Origin: Bacteroidales bacterium
Lineage (GTDB): Bacteria > Bacillota > Clostridia > Lachnospirales > Lachnospiraceae
Length of the DNA: 64,000 nt
Direction of reading: 5' to 3'
NCBI GenBank assembly: GCA_023664535.1
Contig: JAMPFJ010000007.1
Coordinates: 29,546 to 93,545 of the forward strand
Part shown: piece by piece, positions 54,656-63,250 of the stretch
Layout of the letters: each line of letters starts with the position of its first letter
Numbering within the stretch: position 1 is the stretch's first letter
Notes under the pieces: generated by a model
Database searches by the model: none
Told to the model about the DNA's origin: nothing
What the model saw: only the letters and a program-made list of their open reading frames with translations
Program-made: the position numbers and the translations under genes

Positions 54656-54925
54656 CTATTCGTCATATGCCTTTGCAATTTCTTCCAAAAACTTCTTCCG
54701 CTCCTCCGTTTCATAGCCCTTAAAATATATTTCCTGAATATCATCATGGTTAAATAAATATTGATAATTCGCCCCCATATTTCCCTCCGGATATAATACC
54801 CCAATATAATCATATTCCTCGTCAGGGTTTTCCACTGCCATCTGCTTAATTCCAAAAATCATCAGCGGTTTTTTTGCTTCCTTCAGCAATACAACAGTTC
54901 CAATCGGTAATAAATCTCTAATCAT
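54656..54925 (-). CDS. DUF4176 protein (type VII locus), copy A
   Basis: This encodes 89 aa: LPIGTVVLLKEAKKPLMI at the start, then YDYIGVLYPEGN and FNHDDIQEIYFKGYE, the DUF4176 pattern. Such small soluble proteins are found with WXG100/LXG systems in Firmicutes; their role is not established (chaperone or immunity suggested by context). ATG overlaps the end of the preceding membrane protein gene by 8 bp. A homologue of the same length lies at 58827-59099. Confidence 0.85.
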   Translation of the reverse strand: MIRDLLPIGTVVLLKEAKKPLMIFGIKQMAVENPDEEYDYIGVLYPEGNMGANYQYLFNHDDIQEIYFKGYETEERKKFLEEIAKAYDE

Positions 54926-55454
54926 TTTTCTTCTCCTTTTTCTTCTTTCCCTTTATGCTGCGAATAATCTTTATCTTAGCCTGCTCACTACTGTTTTCAT
55001 ATTGTTCCCTTTCAACAAAACACAAAGCTTCATATCCTGACGTAGTGTCCTTACCAATAATGGGATAAAAATAATATGTTTCGCTCGGTGTATCCACATG
55101 ATACACTCTTTCACTCTCAATGGGAAGTTTTTTTAACAGTTCCACCTCGATATAAAGCAAAATCTCTTTTTGAATACCTTTAAGCTTACTCTGATAGCAA
55201 AACATATCCATTCCAAACCAGAATAAAACAATAATGTCATAAAGTAAAACAAAATAATTTATATCCGCATTACGGCAGATACAGTGAACCAGTATTGCCG
55301 GCAGTAACAATATGCCGAAAAAAACGATATGTTTTTTCCTCTTTTTCCGATAAAGCATCACCATTTCTTTCTTTTCTTCCTCCGGCACCGGGAAAAAAGA
55401 AAAACCCTGTTCGTCCTCTTTTGTATAAATAATCTGCTCGTTTATTCTTTCCAT
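54918..55454 (-). CDS. Two-helix membrane protein of effector cassette A
   Basis: This encodes 178 aa: cytoplasmic N-terminus of about 45 residues, two membrane helices (about 43-62 and 66-88), then a cytoplasmic domain ending in a Lys-rich tail. No family recognised. It lies between effector candidate A and DUF4176 A; an analogous membrane protein sits at the same relative place in cassette B. A role as immunity protein to the effector is possible from position only. Confidence 0.65.
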   Translation of the reverse strand: MERINEQIIYTKEDEQGFSFFPVPEEEKKEMVMLYRKKRKKHIVFFGILLLPAILVHCICRNADINYFVLLYDIIVLFWFGMDMFCYQSKLKGIQKEILLYIEVELLKKLPIESERVYHVDTPSETYYFYPIIGKDTTSGYEALCFVEREQYENSSEQAKIKIIRSIKGKKKKEKKND

Positions 55455-55481
55455 AACCCATCCTGCCTTTCTCTCCAGCCA

Positions 55482-56564
55482 TTATGTCACTGCCAATTTT
55501 TTTGTCCAGCCACAAACCGCATTCTTTACTCCGGATATGGCGCCGGACAGTTTCTTCCCCTGTTCTACGGCAAAATCCAAAATCCCATCCGAAGCCCATT
55601 CTGTCACGCCTTTTCCCGTCAAACCCTTACATACCACGTCCGCCACTGCACTTACCGCTACTGCAGCACCTCCGACCACCACTGCAGGCGCCGAAATGCC
55701 CAATGCCGCAACACCGGCAGCTACACCGGCAGTAATTGCTGCACCTTTCCCAATATCAATCAGGGTTTCCGTTATTGTCTCTGCTACTGCACGTCCGCCG
55801 CTAATGGCACCTCCTGCATATTCGTCATAATTACTGAACCCATTTGCCACCAGGGAAAATGTCCAGCCCGCCATTTTACCCCCATTTAAAGACTTGGTTC
55901 CTGTTTCAAAAGGTGAAAGCTCATTTTTGATTGTTCCGGTAAATGTCTTTGCAGACCTTTTCAGCCAGCCTGCTTCGGCATCGGTAACCAGCGACTTAAA
56001 TTTATCTAATCCGAATAATTTTTTTATATCAGCCGTACCATCATCCGTAATTATCTGCATTGCCGAATTTCCCATGCCTTTTAACACCATACCGATATCT
56101 TTTCCGGTAATTCCGTCCCCGTCGATAACACATTTCAAAATGGCAATGGGCAAGGCTGCACCCTTTCCGAAATCTCCTGCTTTACCGGACATATCCAACA
56201 GGGTCTTCCATACCGTTTTGTCTAAATCCTTATACCACGGTGTTCTTTTGCCTGCCGACTGCTCCCTCCCGCCCTTGATTTCTTTTATATTAGAAGAGTC
56301 CGTCCGGTCCTGCATAATTTTTGATTCAGCTTTTATGTATAGCTGTACAATCTGATCCAGCTTTTTTATCAGGGTGTCCACATTATGATTATCCTCCTCT
56401 ACATTCTGAACAACCTCCTGCAAAGACCCCTTTACTTCTTTAATCACTAATTGATTTGTAATACCGGCTAATCTCGTATTTACCTTTCCAACACTTGCAT
56501 TGACTTCCTCTAAATCCGAGATTGCTCCCCGAATCAGTCTCGGATTTATCACAAATTCCGACAT
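55482..56564 (-). CDS. Type VII effector candidate A
   Basis: This encodes 360 aa. Residues 1-85 form a helical hairpin like WXG100/LXG N-termini, ending with Tyr76...Glu80 (LYIKAE), a YxxxE-type export signal. A middle region includes DGDGITGKD. The C-terminal third has a long Ala/Gly/Val-rich stretch (GAAITAGVAAGVAALG) able to insert in membranes, then a short polar tail. It begins MSEF like effector B, while the C-terminal domains differ. Likely a secreted membrane-active or wall-active protein; target unknown. AGGAGGAG before ATG 56564. Confidence 0.7.
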   Translation of the reverse strand: MSEFVINPRLIRGAISDLEEVNASVGKVNTRLAGITNQLVIKEVKGSLQEVVQNVEEDNHNVDTLIKKLDQIVQLYIKAESKIMQDRTDSSNIKEIKGGREQSAGKRTPWYKDLDKTVWKTLLDMSGKAGDFGKGAALPIAILKCVIDGDGITGKDIGMVLKGMGNSAMQIITDDGTADIKKLFGLDKFKSLVTDAEAGWLKRSAKTFTGTIKNELSPFETGTKSLNGGKMAGWTFSLVANGFSNYDEYAGGAISGGRAVAETITETLIDIGKGAAITAGVAAGVAALGISAPAVVVGGAAVAVSAVADVVCKGLTGKGVTEWASDGILDFAVEQGKKLSGAISGVKNAVCGWTKKLAVT

Positions 56565-56581
56565 GACCTTCTCCTCCTCTG

Positions 56582-57628
56582 TTATTTATTGAATCCACGG
56601 ACGGTTTCCTCAATCGCCTTACTCGCATCCGCTGCATTTTCACCGTTCAGATATACATCTGCAAGCGCCTCTGCGAACGTTTCCGGGTATGCGATACCTC
56701 CATCCTTCTGTTTACCTGCTGCATAGGCGGAAATGCTCCCGCAAAACGTTTCATAATCTGCTTCGGGATGATTTTTCAGCCAGCTTTTATAAGCCCTGCC
56801 CAGCACCTCCTTAGGTATCTTTTGATTTATACTTAACATATCCGTAAGATATCTGCTGTATGCTTCCTGGTTTTCTTCCGTAATATAATACCCATCCTTT
56901 AACCCAAACCGTTCCTGCGCATAAACATTGAGTACCTGATGGCCCAGTTCATGAACAACAATAGCGGTAATATCCGTATTGGGCGGCCAATATCCCGATT
57001 CCACCATCTCTTCACAGGTACGAATTAGCTTATCCCTTTTCAAAAACTTTGCCGCATTAAAAATAATCTCATGTCTGACCACATACGGGCACACCCCATA
57101 ATCTTCATGAATGATAAATTCACTGCTTTGGGTAATTGCAATTTTTCCGCTGTCATCGCCCTCAAAGTTTCCCAGAGATACATTGGTAAGCGTTCCCTGC
57201 AGCATCGGATAGGTCTGATACATATAAATGAATGCTGTCTGAATATCCCTCGCCGTATCGATATCAATTTCCCCTAAATTTACGGCAAAAATATCAAAAT
57301 CCTTTTCCATTTGCAGTTCAATTTCTTCTACCTCAGAATCCGGATATTTACTGCGCTGCAAAATACCATAATCCGTAATTGCCTGCTTTGCTTCTTCCTT
57401 AGAAGAAATAAACGCCTTATATTGCTTATCATAATCAATAACGGTTAAAAGTCCCTTGCGCAAAGAATCGGCATTCCAGGTTTCCTGCTGCCCGTTTTTT
57501 TCCCCTTTCCCAAAATCCAGATGTTTAACTTCCTTTGTGGAAAGAATGCCAATATTTATTCCGACTAATACAAAAATAATACCCGCCAATATTCCAATTA
57601 CTCTGCCATATCCCGGTTTCTTATTCAT
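56582..57628 (-). CDS. Membrane-anchored HExxH zinc metallopeptidase
   Basis: This encodes 348 aa from ATG 57628, which overlaps the stop of the upstream gene; a longer frame from 57682 lies inside that gene. One N-terminal membrane helix (about 9-30) is followed by an extracytoplasmic domain. The zinc site is HELGH at 226-230, with a third ligand likely Glu316 or Glu320 in YPETFAEALAD, preceded by SISAYAAG. This arrangement resembles the gluzincins of the anthrax-lethal-factor-like type. In this locus it could process secreted effectors, act as a toxin, or remodel the surface. No known family name assigned. Confidence 0.75.
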   Translation of the reverse strand: MNKKPGYGRVIGILAGIIFVLVGINIGILSTKEVKHLDFGKGEKNGQQETWNADSLRKGLLTVIDYDKQYKAFISSKEEAKQAITDYGILQRSKYPDSEVEEIELQMEKDFDIFAVNLGEIDIDTARDIQTAFIYMYQTYPMLQGTLTNVSLGNFEGDDSGKIAITQSSEFIIHEDYGVCPYVVRHEIIFNAAKFLKRDKLIRTCEEMVESGYWPPNTDITAIVVHELGHQVLNVYAQERFGLKDGYYITEENQEAYSRYLTDMLSINQKIPKEVLGRAYKSWLKNHPEADYETFCGSISAYAAGKQKDGGIAYPETFAEALADVYLNGENAADASKAIEETVRGFNK

Positions 57629-58166
57629 TTCTATACCTATCGTTCTTTGGATTGATACACAAATACAATTTCTGATAAACATATTTCACATTTTTTTCTG
57701 ACATGGTAATACTAAAATGTTGATTTTCATATTTACCGAAAAGCGTATATGTACGTCCTCCACGAATTGTGCCTTCACTAATTTTTTTCAAATCATAAAT
57801 ATCGGCTATTTTAATGACCTTAAATTGATAGTCCTCCTTAACAAACAAATAATCTTCTCCAATCCAAACTTTCCCTCCCACATTCTCGGCCAGTACAAAT
57901 TGTTGTTCAAATATAAGTTTCAGTTCAGGAGCCTGCTGATAAGTAAGCCTTAAGTTGCGATATGGATTAGCTTTTAAATTGAAGCATCCCAAAATAATAA
58001 GCATAACGCATAGTATGTCCCACAAGATTATCAATATCACTACGCCTACTGCTCCGATTCTCCTTATTTCTAAGAATAATACGATATCAACACTAAACAA
58101 TATTAAAATTGCTATTAAAATTTGTATTATGCCAATTTTACGCTGATTTTTATATAAATTATACAT
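57621..58166 (-). CDS. Two-helix membrane protein with PH-like domain
   Basis: This encodes 181 aa from ATG 58166 (GGAG 5 nt upstream). Two membrane helices (about 14-35 and 40-62) are followed by a soluble beta domain (VWIGEDYLFVKEDYQFKVIKI start) resembling bacterial PH-like folds. It overlaps the metallopeptidase start by 8 bp, so the two are likely co-regulated. Very AT-rich compared with the genes left of 54 kb. Confidence 0.65.
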   Translation of the reverse strand: MYNLYKNQRKIGIIQILIAILILFSVDIVLFLEIRRIGAVGVVILIILWDILCVMLIILGCFNLKANPYRNLRLTYQQAPELKLIFEQQFVLAENVGGKVWIGEDYLFVKEDYQFKVIKIADIYDLKKISEGTIRGGRTYTLFGKYENQHFSITMSEKNVKYVYQKLYLCINPKNDRYRNE

Positions 58167-58178
58167 ATTCACTCCAAA

Positions 58179-58370
58179 TTAGTATGCAAAGACCACTGGT
58201 TCTGTAGTAACAAAATCTTCAAATATATTTTTTACATCATCCCATTTATTCTGAACAAAAGCGTTTACCGGTCTGACAATGTATGTATTGGCATTCTGTG
58301 TCAATATCTTTACTGCTTCATTACAGACTCTTCTTCACCCTGTTCAAATATAATGTCTTTCCACAATACT
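58179..58370 (-). pseudogene. Frameshifted C-terminal remnant of an unknown gene
   Basis: In this gap the minus strand reads VLWKDIIFEQGEEESV in one frame, then after a shift of one base (near 58315-58325) NEAVKILTQNANTYIVRPV...DFVTTEPVVFAY in another frame up to TAA at 58179-58181. Neither piece has a start codon or ribosome site. The composition is protein-like, so I read it as the end of a lost gene of the locus, truncated and frameshifted. Confidence 0.5.
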
Positions 58371-58371
58371 C

Positions 58372-58830
58372 TTATTTTATCACTCTCATCTTTAATGCCT
58401 CAAATACAAAATGCTTTGCACCTTTTATCGGAAACTTTACAAACGGAAAATATACGATAGCCAGAGACAATATTCCCATAATAAAAAACAGAAAAAGATA
58501 CACATTCACACGTCTATTCAACACCCCAATAACCGAAATCAATAACAGCACTACTCCCAACGGAATAAATATAATCCCATATGTAACCATATCAAAAGTG
58601 ATTTTTCTCTTCAGTATCATTCCGCCGTCTTCAACAATAATTTTCCATTTACTTCTTTCCCCATAATCTCCTCCCCCAAAATTATAAATAAGAACAAACT
58701 CATCATCCTGTTCTTCAACCCAAATGCGATAGAGACGTTTTTCTACGAAATATTTTTTCCTATGCTTTGCCAGATAGCTTAGCTGTTTTTTTATTTCTAA
58801 TCTGTTTCCTATACCTTCGCACTTTATCAT
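58372..58830 (-). CDS. Two-helix membrane protein of effector cassette B
   Basis: This encodes 152 aa: cytoplasmic beta-rich N-terminal half (RLYRIWVEEQDDEFVLIYNFGGG, in part), two membrane helices (about 85-102 and 112-132), short basic tail. It overlaps DUF4176 B by 4 bp (ATGA). It holds the same place as the 178-aa protein in cassette A, although similarity is only in topology. Confidence 0.65.
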   Translation of the reverse strand: MIKCEGIGNRLEIKKQLSYLAKHRKKYFVEKRLYRIWVEEQDDEFVLIYNFGGGDYGERSKWKIIVEDGGMILKRKITFDMVTYGIIFIPLGVVLLLISVIGVLNRRVNVYLFLFFIMGILSLAIVYFPFVKFPIKGAKHFVFEALKMRVIK

Positions 58831-59099
58831 TCTTTTTTCCCCTTATTTAAATATTTTTCACAAAATATTTTCTCTTCCTCATCTGAGTAACCTTCATAAA
58901 TAATTGTTTTAATGTCTTCATGATTAAACATTACCGATAAATCACTTCTTATATTTCCTTCCGGATATAAGCATGCCAAATAATCGAACTCCTCATTCGT
59001 TTTTACGTTTTTTTGTTTCCGTCCGTATATCATTACTTTTTTAATGCCATTCTTTAATAAAACAACTGTGCCTATTGGTAAATATATTTTCTGATCCAT
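58827..59099 (-). CDS. DUF4176 protein (type VII locus), copy B
   Basis: This encodes 90 aa with LPIGTVVLLKNGIKKVMIYG, FDYLACLYPEGN and MFNHEDIKTIIYEGY, clearly homologous along its whole length to the copy at 54656-54925. It lies just downstream of effector candidate B (20 bp). Confidence 0.85.
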   Translation of the reverse strand: MDQKIYLPIGTVVLLKNGIKKVMIYGRKQKNVKTNEEFDYLACLYPEGNIRSDLSVMFNHEDIKTIIYEGYSDEEEKIFCEKYLNKGKKE

Positions 59100-59118
59100 A
59101 TCTATTTTTCCTCTCTTT

Positions 59119-59952
59119 TTATGCTATAACCATTTGAGATTCTACCATCCCAAAATCTTCTAAGCAATCACAAATCCAATCACTAATGTTATCTTTTCCT
59201 GTATTTCCATCCCCATCAAAGTCCAAATTTAAGATAATACTTGCACCATTTCCAATCACTCCTCCTACAAAATTCCCCACTACAGTACCTACAGGTCCGC
59301 CTATTGCAGTGCCTACCGCTTTTCCTATCATATTTCCGGCAACTCCTACTCCGGCAATCATAACATCTGTAATAATATCTGATACAACCTCTGTTGGTGG
59401 CAGATTATTTTCACATCCGTTGATAATATCTGCTACAATACCAGTAACCAAGCCTAATACTGTCGCCGCTTTTCCCATGGCAGAAAAAAGTCCTGTATCA
59501 GCTTCCAAATTTACTAATTTTATCAAATATTCTACAATAGTTAAAGTAAGTCCATCTAATGATGTCATCATACTCAGATTATTTAATATATCAATAGCTT
59601 TTTCCCAATCTGTAGAAGTATCTTCACTACTCGATTCCCCATTTCCACCAACATCAGTTATTGTACTTTGAACAATTTTTTGATTTATTACCAAATCCTC
59701 AGCAGCAGCATATAAATTTATTATGTCATCTAATGTTTTGCGTAAATAGTTTATCTCTTTTTCTTCCGTTTCAAGTTCCTTTATCGCAGTTGAAAAACTC
59801 TTTCTTAACTCTTGAGTGCCCGATCCAGATATACTTAGATTACTATATATATTATTTATCTCATCTTCTATAATCAGTATATCCTTAACGATTTTCTCCA
59901 TATCACCATTTACTATATTTAACTTAGAACAATCAACTGAAAATTCACTCAT
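59119..59952 (-). CDS. Type VII effector candidate B
   Basis: This encodes 277 aa. The N-terminal about 90 residues form a helical hairpin starting MSEF and ending with Tyr81...Glu85 (LYAAAE), the same signal position as effector A. The C-terminal region (about 155-250) is rich in Gly/Val/Ile with GxxxG repeats (GKAVGTAIGGPVGTVVGNFV, in full 20), typical of membrane-inserting glycine zippers, and then DFDGDGNTGKDN, a calcium-loop-like DxDxDG motif. No enzymatic domain seen. Strongly AT-rich. Confidence 0.7.
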   Translation of the reverse strand: MSEFSVDCSKLNIVNGDMEKIVKDILIIEDEINNIYSNLSISGSGTQELRKSFSTAIKELETEEKEINYLRKTLDDIINLYAAAEDLVINQKIVQSTITDVGGNGESSSEDTSTDWEKAIDILNNLSMMTSLDGLTLTIVEYLIKLVNLEADTGLFSAMGKAATVLGLVTGIVADIINGCENNLPPTEVVSDIITDVMIAGVGVAGNMIGKAVGTAIGGPVGTVVGNFVGGVIGNGASIILNLDFDGDGNTGKDNISDWICDCLEDFGMVESQMVIA

Positions 59953-60074
59953 ACTACTGCCCCTTTTCAGATTCTTCTCATTTGCCTTTTCATCATATTA
60001 TTCCTACTGCACCATCCATAAATGCTATGTATATATTATTTAACAAATTTCAAACCTAATCATTGATATCATTG

Positions 60075-61226
60075 CTATTTAACCAAGAAAAACTCCCTGA
60101 TTTTATCCATAGTTAATTCCTCTTTTTCATCAACTGAATTTGCTTCAATAAGATAAAATGAAGAAGCGCTTATATCACAAGCCGCATAAATTCTCTGATA
60201 TTGCGTTTCATCATTTGTGTATTGCGCAATAACATAATAGAAAATGTTTCCATTCACCTCTTCAGTTTTTACTTCCACTGTCTGTTTTGCTAATGACTGC
60301 AGTGTATCTGCCTCAAATTCAATGTAGGTCTTTGCATTTGCAAAATCTTCGTTTGATTCTAAGAAACAATTTACCGTAAACACATAACCCTCCGAAACAA
60401 ATTCCTCCGACACATAAGAATCTGTCTGGTCTGTATACTGGGAATAAAATCCCTTCGGAACCCGAAAGGTAACGGTATCACTCTTAAAGGCCATCCTGCT
60501 CTCTTCCTTTGCCTCTCCCATGTCTGCCGAGGTTATCTGACCGTCTATATCTTCTCTGGAAGAATCCGGCTCATCGGTCACCTCTGCACTGGAAGCAATA
60601 CTTGCGAATACATTTAATAAATCTTCATCCGTCAATCCGTCAGATTCGACAATCAACTGACCTGCAAGTCTCCGGTCTGTATCTGCCGCCTGTGTATATA
60701 CCACAAAAGACTCATCATCATACAATTTCATACGGAAGTAAGCATATTTTTTCCCATCCAGTTCTTTTTCCTGTACATCCTGTAAAATCTCTCCGCCGGC
60801 TGCAATCGTTTTTTCCGTTAAAGACTCCGGATTTTTCATCGTATCCTCATAAGAACCATCCTGAACTCCGGTTTTCATCTGGAATACATCATCCATATAC
60901 ACCACCGGACCAATTTCATCACTATAAAAACAACCGTAATCTGAAAGAATATGCAGTTTAAATCCGCCAATGACAATAGAAATCCCCCTGGCGGATTCCT
61001 GTTCTGCCTCTGTAACCTCCCTGGCAAAAATATCTTCGGATATCCCGCCCTCTCCCTTTCCATCTTCGTTGGAGGTAGCAACGACCATGTCGTTTATATC
61101 TGCCATGTTTGTATCTTCCCTGGAGTTATGCGTCAGCAGTACTATAATCAATCCTGTTAAAAATAATGCCACTGCAATGAGTATTCCGATAATGACATAT
61201 AATCCTTTATTATTCTTTTTCTCCAT
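60075..61226 (-). CDS. Membrane-anchored protein with two similar extracytoplasmic domains
   Basis: This encodes 383 aa: one membrane helix (about 9-31), an acidic linker, then two domains of about 140 residues (about 80-215 and 245-383) of similar plan, each with a central antiparallel run (KKYAYFRMKLYDDES; NIFYYVIAQYTNDET) and an ending helix (DLLNVFASIA; DKIREFFLVK). They may be a Mog1/PsbP-like pair. It lies between the FHA receptor and the effectors. GGAGG before ATG 61226. Function unknown. Confidence 0.65.
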   Translation of the reverse strand: MEKKNNKGLYVIIGILIAVALFLTGLIIVLLTHNSREDTNMADINDMVVATSNEDGKGEGGISEDIFAREVTEAEQESARGISIVIGGFKLHILSDYGCFYSDEIGPVVYMDDVFQMKTGVQDGSYEDTMKNPESLTEKTIAAGGEILQDVQEKELDGKKYAYFRMKLYDDESFVVYTQAADTDRRLAGQLIVESDGLTDEDLLNVFASIASSAEVTDEPDSSREDIDGQITSADMGEAKEESRMAFKSDTVTFRVPKGFYSQYTDQTDSYVSEEFVSEGYVFTVNCFLESNEDFANAKTYIEFEADTLQSLAKQTVEVKTEEVNGNIFYYVIAQYTNDETQYQRIYAACDISASSFYLIEANSVDEKEELTMDKIREFFLVK

Positions 61227-61342
61227 TTACCCATCCTCCATTATTACGGTAATCCATATCATAGTTAAAATTATCTGCTGTCTCTCTTCTGGTTTAACAT
61301 CCGCTAAACACCGGCGCAATTTCTTCAATTTATCACTTATCT

Positions 61343-62806
61343 CTACACCTCAAAACGAAAACTAATATCCGACAGTCTTATTACATCACCGCTCTTAACG
61401 GGAACCTGATTACCGGCTCCAATCATTTGTTCATTGACAAAGGTATGATTGGTAGAATTCTGGTCTACCACAAAATAGCTATTCTCCCTTTTTACAATGT
61501 CTGCATGATGCCGGCTGATAGAGGTATTATCCGTAATAGTATATTCAATACCATCAACGCTTTTTCCAATTCTAAACAACACGCCTGTAATATAAATCTG
61601 TTGTCCGGTATCCATGCGCACCAGTCTTGCGGAGTGAATCTCCTGTTTTTTCTGCAGCGGATAATTTGTCTGTGCATCGCCGGACAACACTTTAATCTGG
61701 TGTTTTAATCTCATGCACAAAATAAGCAGAAAAAGAGCTGCTGCCGCTATGGATATCTGCGCAACCCGAAATGGATAGTTCTTATGACGTAACTTTTGTT
61801 TATATTTATTTAATTCATCAATTCCTTTTTGATAATCATCGTAAGTAGCTCCGCTGTTATTCGTAATTTCAATAGCATTATTGATGGCTGCTTTCAATTT
61901 TTCCATACTTTTTTCTGCATACTGCTCCTTATTCATCGCCAATTCTTCACATTCCAGCAGTAATGCACTCATTTCCATTTGAATTTCTTCGGTCACCTCA
62001 TTATAGTGGCTTCCGGTATCAATCCCTTCAAAGGAAATATTCAGTGTAGTAAGAATATTGTTGATTTCATCTATCGGTTTAATACACAAACTCCCAGTCT
62101 CACTTTGCACATAAAATCCGACAACATATCCCTCGCTATTTAATACCGGAGCGCCGATATCTCCGGTTTTTGCCTGATAGTCTGTTATAATTTCCGTTTC
62201 CTTTGTTTCTGCCACCCTGCAGCTATGCGCATGCAGCTCCAAATCGGAAAGGGTATCTTTCCCTAACATATCCATGTCTCCACCATACCCTAAGACATAT
62301 AGCTTATCCCTTACCTGCAAAGAACCGCTTTCCCCCAGTCTTAAACTGGTCATCCCCTGCAGTGCTCCTGCCGGCTGCAAAATCACATAACTGTTTCCCG
62401 AATTTACCGTTTCTGCTCCAATCTGAGTTCCCATGTCCAAAATAATATCCACATGCACCGACAAAGCGGCCTCCGTGGAAAGACCATGCTGCCGGCGGAT
62501 AATATCCAAAGCTGCATTGTCAACCTGTACAAAAGCACTATCTGTCAGAATTGTCAACTGCCCTTCATTTCCCGAACTTCGTTTTCCAATCAATATTCCC
62601 GTTCCCTGCCGGATATTGTAACGCTGCTCACCTTCCCCTACTGCATAAACCAGCAGCTTTACTACTCCGGATTCCACCTCCTGTACTGCAGACGGAATCT
62701 CACTTCCTTCCTGTTCAGCAGCCCATACATAGAGATTCTGACAAACCAGCAGCTGCAATAGTATATAAACCATTCCTAAAACCAAGAATTTTTTCTCTTT
62801 TTTCAT
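61343..62806 (-). CDS. FHA-domain receptor with degenerate trypsin-like ectodomain
   Basis: This encodes 487 aa from ATG 62806 (GGAGAAGG). Signal peptide (1-30), extracytoplasmic S1C/trypsin-like domain (about 40-250), a helical stalk (about 265-340), one membrane helix (about 348-366) and a cytoplasmic FHA domain (about 405-487; FRIGKS, SISRHHADI, NSTNHTFVN). The protease core has lost its triad: Ala91 stands where His should be (ILTDSAFV) and Ile217 where Ser should be (GDIGAP). So it is expected to bind, not cut. FHA domains read phosphothreonine and are known in type VII machines. Confidence 0.82.
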   Translation of the reverse strand: MKKEKKFLVLGMVYILLQLLVCQNLYVWAAEQEGSEIPSAVQEVESGVVKLLVYAVGEGEQRYNIRQGTGILIGKRSSGNEGQLTILTDSAFVQVDNAALDIIRRQHGLSTEAALSVHVDIILDMGTQIGAETVNSGNSYVILQPAGALQGMTSLRLGESGSLQVRDKLYVLGYGGDMDMLGKDTLSDLELHAHSCRVAETKETEIITDYQAKTGDIGAPVLNSEGYVVGFYVQSETGSLCIKPIDEINNILTTLNISFEGIDTGSHYNEVTEEIQMEMSALLLECEELAMNKEQYAEKSMEKLKAAINNAIEITNNSGATYDDYQKGIDELNKYKQKLRHKNYPFRVAQISIAAAALFLLILCMRLKHQIKVLSGDAQTNYPLQKKQEIHSARLVRMDTGQQIYITGVLFRIGKSVDGIEYTITDNTSISRHHADIVKRENSYFVVDQNSTNHTFVNEQMIGAGNQVPVKSGDVIRLSDISFRFEV

Positions 62807-62884
62807 CTGCCTTCTCCACTCCGTCTTTCTACCCAAAATAGCACAGAGTTCCCCCTGTGCTATTTTGTTCAATTTTACCGCCTT

Positions 62885-63205
62885 TTAGAAAATATCTGTC
62901 TGTAACGCCTCTGCAACAGATTCATTGGTCTTTTCTGCCTGCTCATACTGCTTTGCAATCTCTTCCAAATCCTTTGAATATTCAACAATCATCTTATATA
63001 TTCTTTCCATATCATCATCCAGCTTGGCAAACTGATTTTTAAATTTGTTTGCCGCATCACCGGACCATGTGGAACCGTTAATCGACTTTATCTCATTTAG
63101 CATTTCTTTCGTTGTACTTTTAACCTTATCCGCTTTCCCCTTAAACTCTGTAGCCTTGCTCTTCAATTCACTTGGTTTTACTTTTAACGCTGCCATTCCT
63201 GCCAT
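62885..63205 (-). CDS. WXG100 protein 1
   Basis: This 106-aa helical-hairpin protein has the turn WSG at residues 47-49 (TWSGDAANKF) and a C-terminal Tyr87...Glu91 (YEQAE), the YxxxD/E export signal. Such proteins are the small substrates and partners of type VII secretion. It is the third of three WXG100 genes in a row on the minus strand. Confidence 0.9.
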   Translation of the reverse strand: MAGMAALKVKPSELKSKATEFKGKADKVKSTTKEMLNEIKSINGSTWSGDAANKFKNQFAKLDDDMERIYKMIVEYSKDLEEIAKQYEQAEKTNESVAEALQTDIF

Positions 63206-63250
63206 AATTTTATTCTTCCTTTCTTTTCTAATCTTTCGTAGTTCAATTTA

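Noticed and set aside
54634..54855. Alternative frame overlapping DUF4176 copy A
   Set aside because: Basic, Met/Arg-rich translation without start signal; the DUF4176 frame is conserved in two copies.
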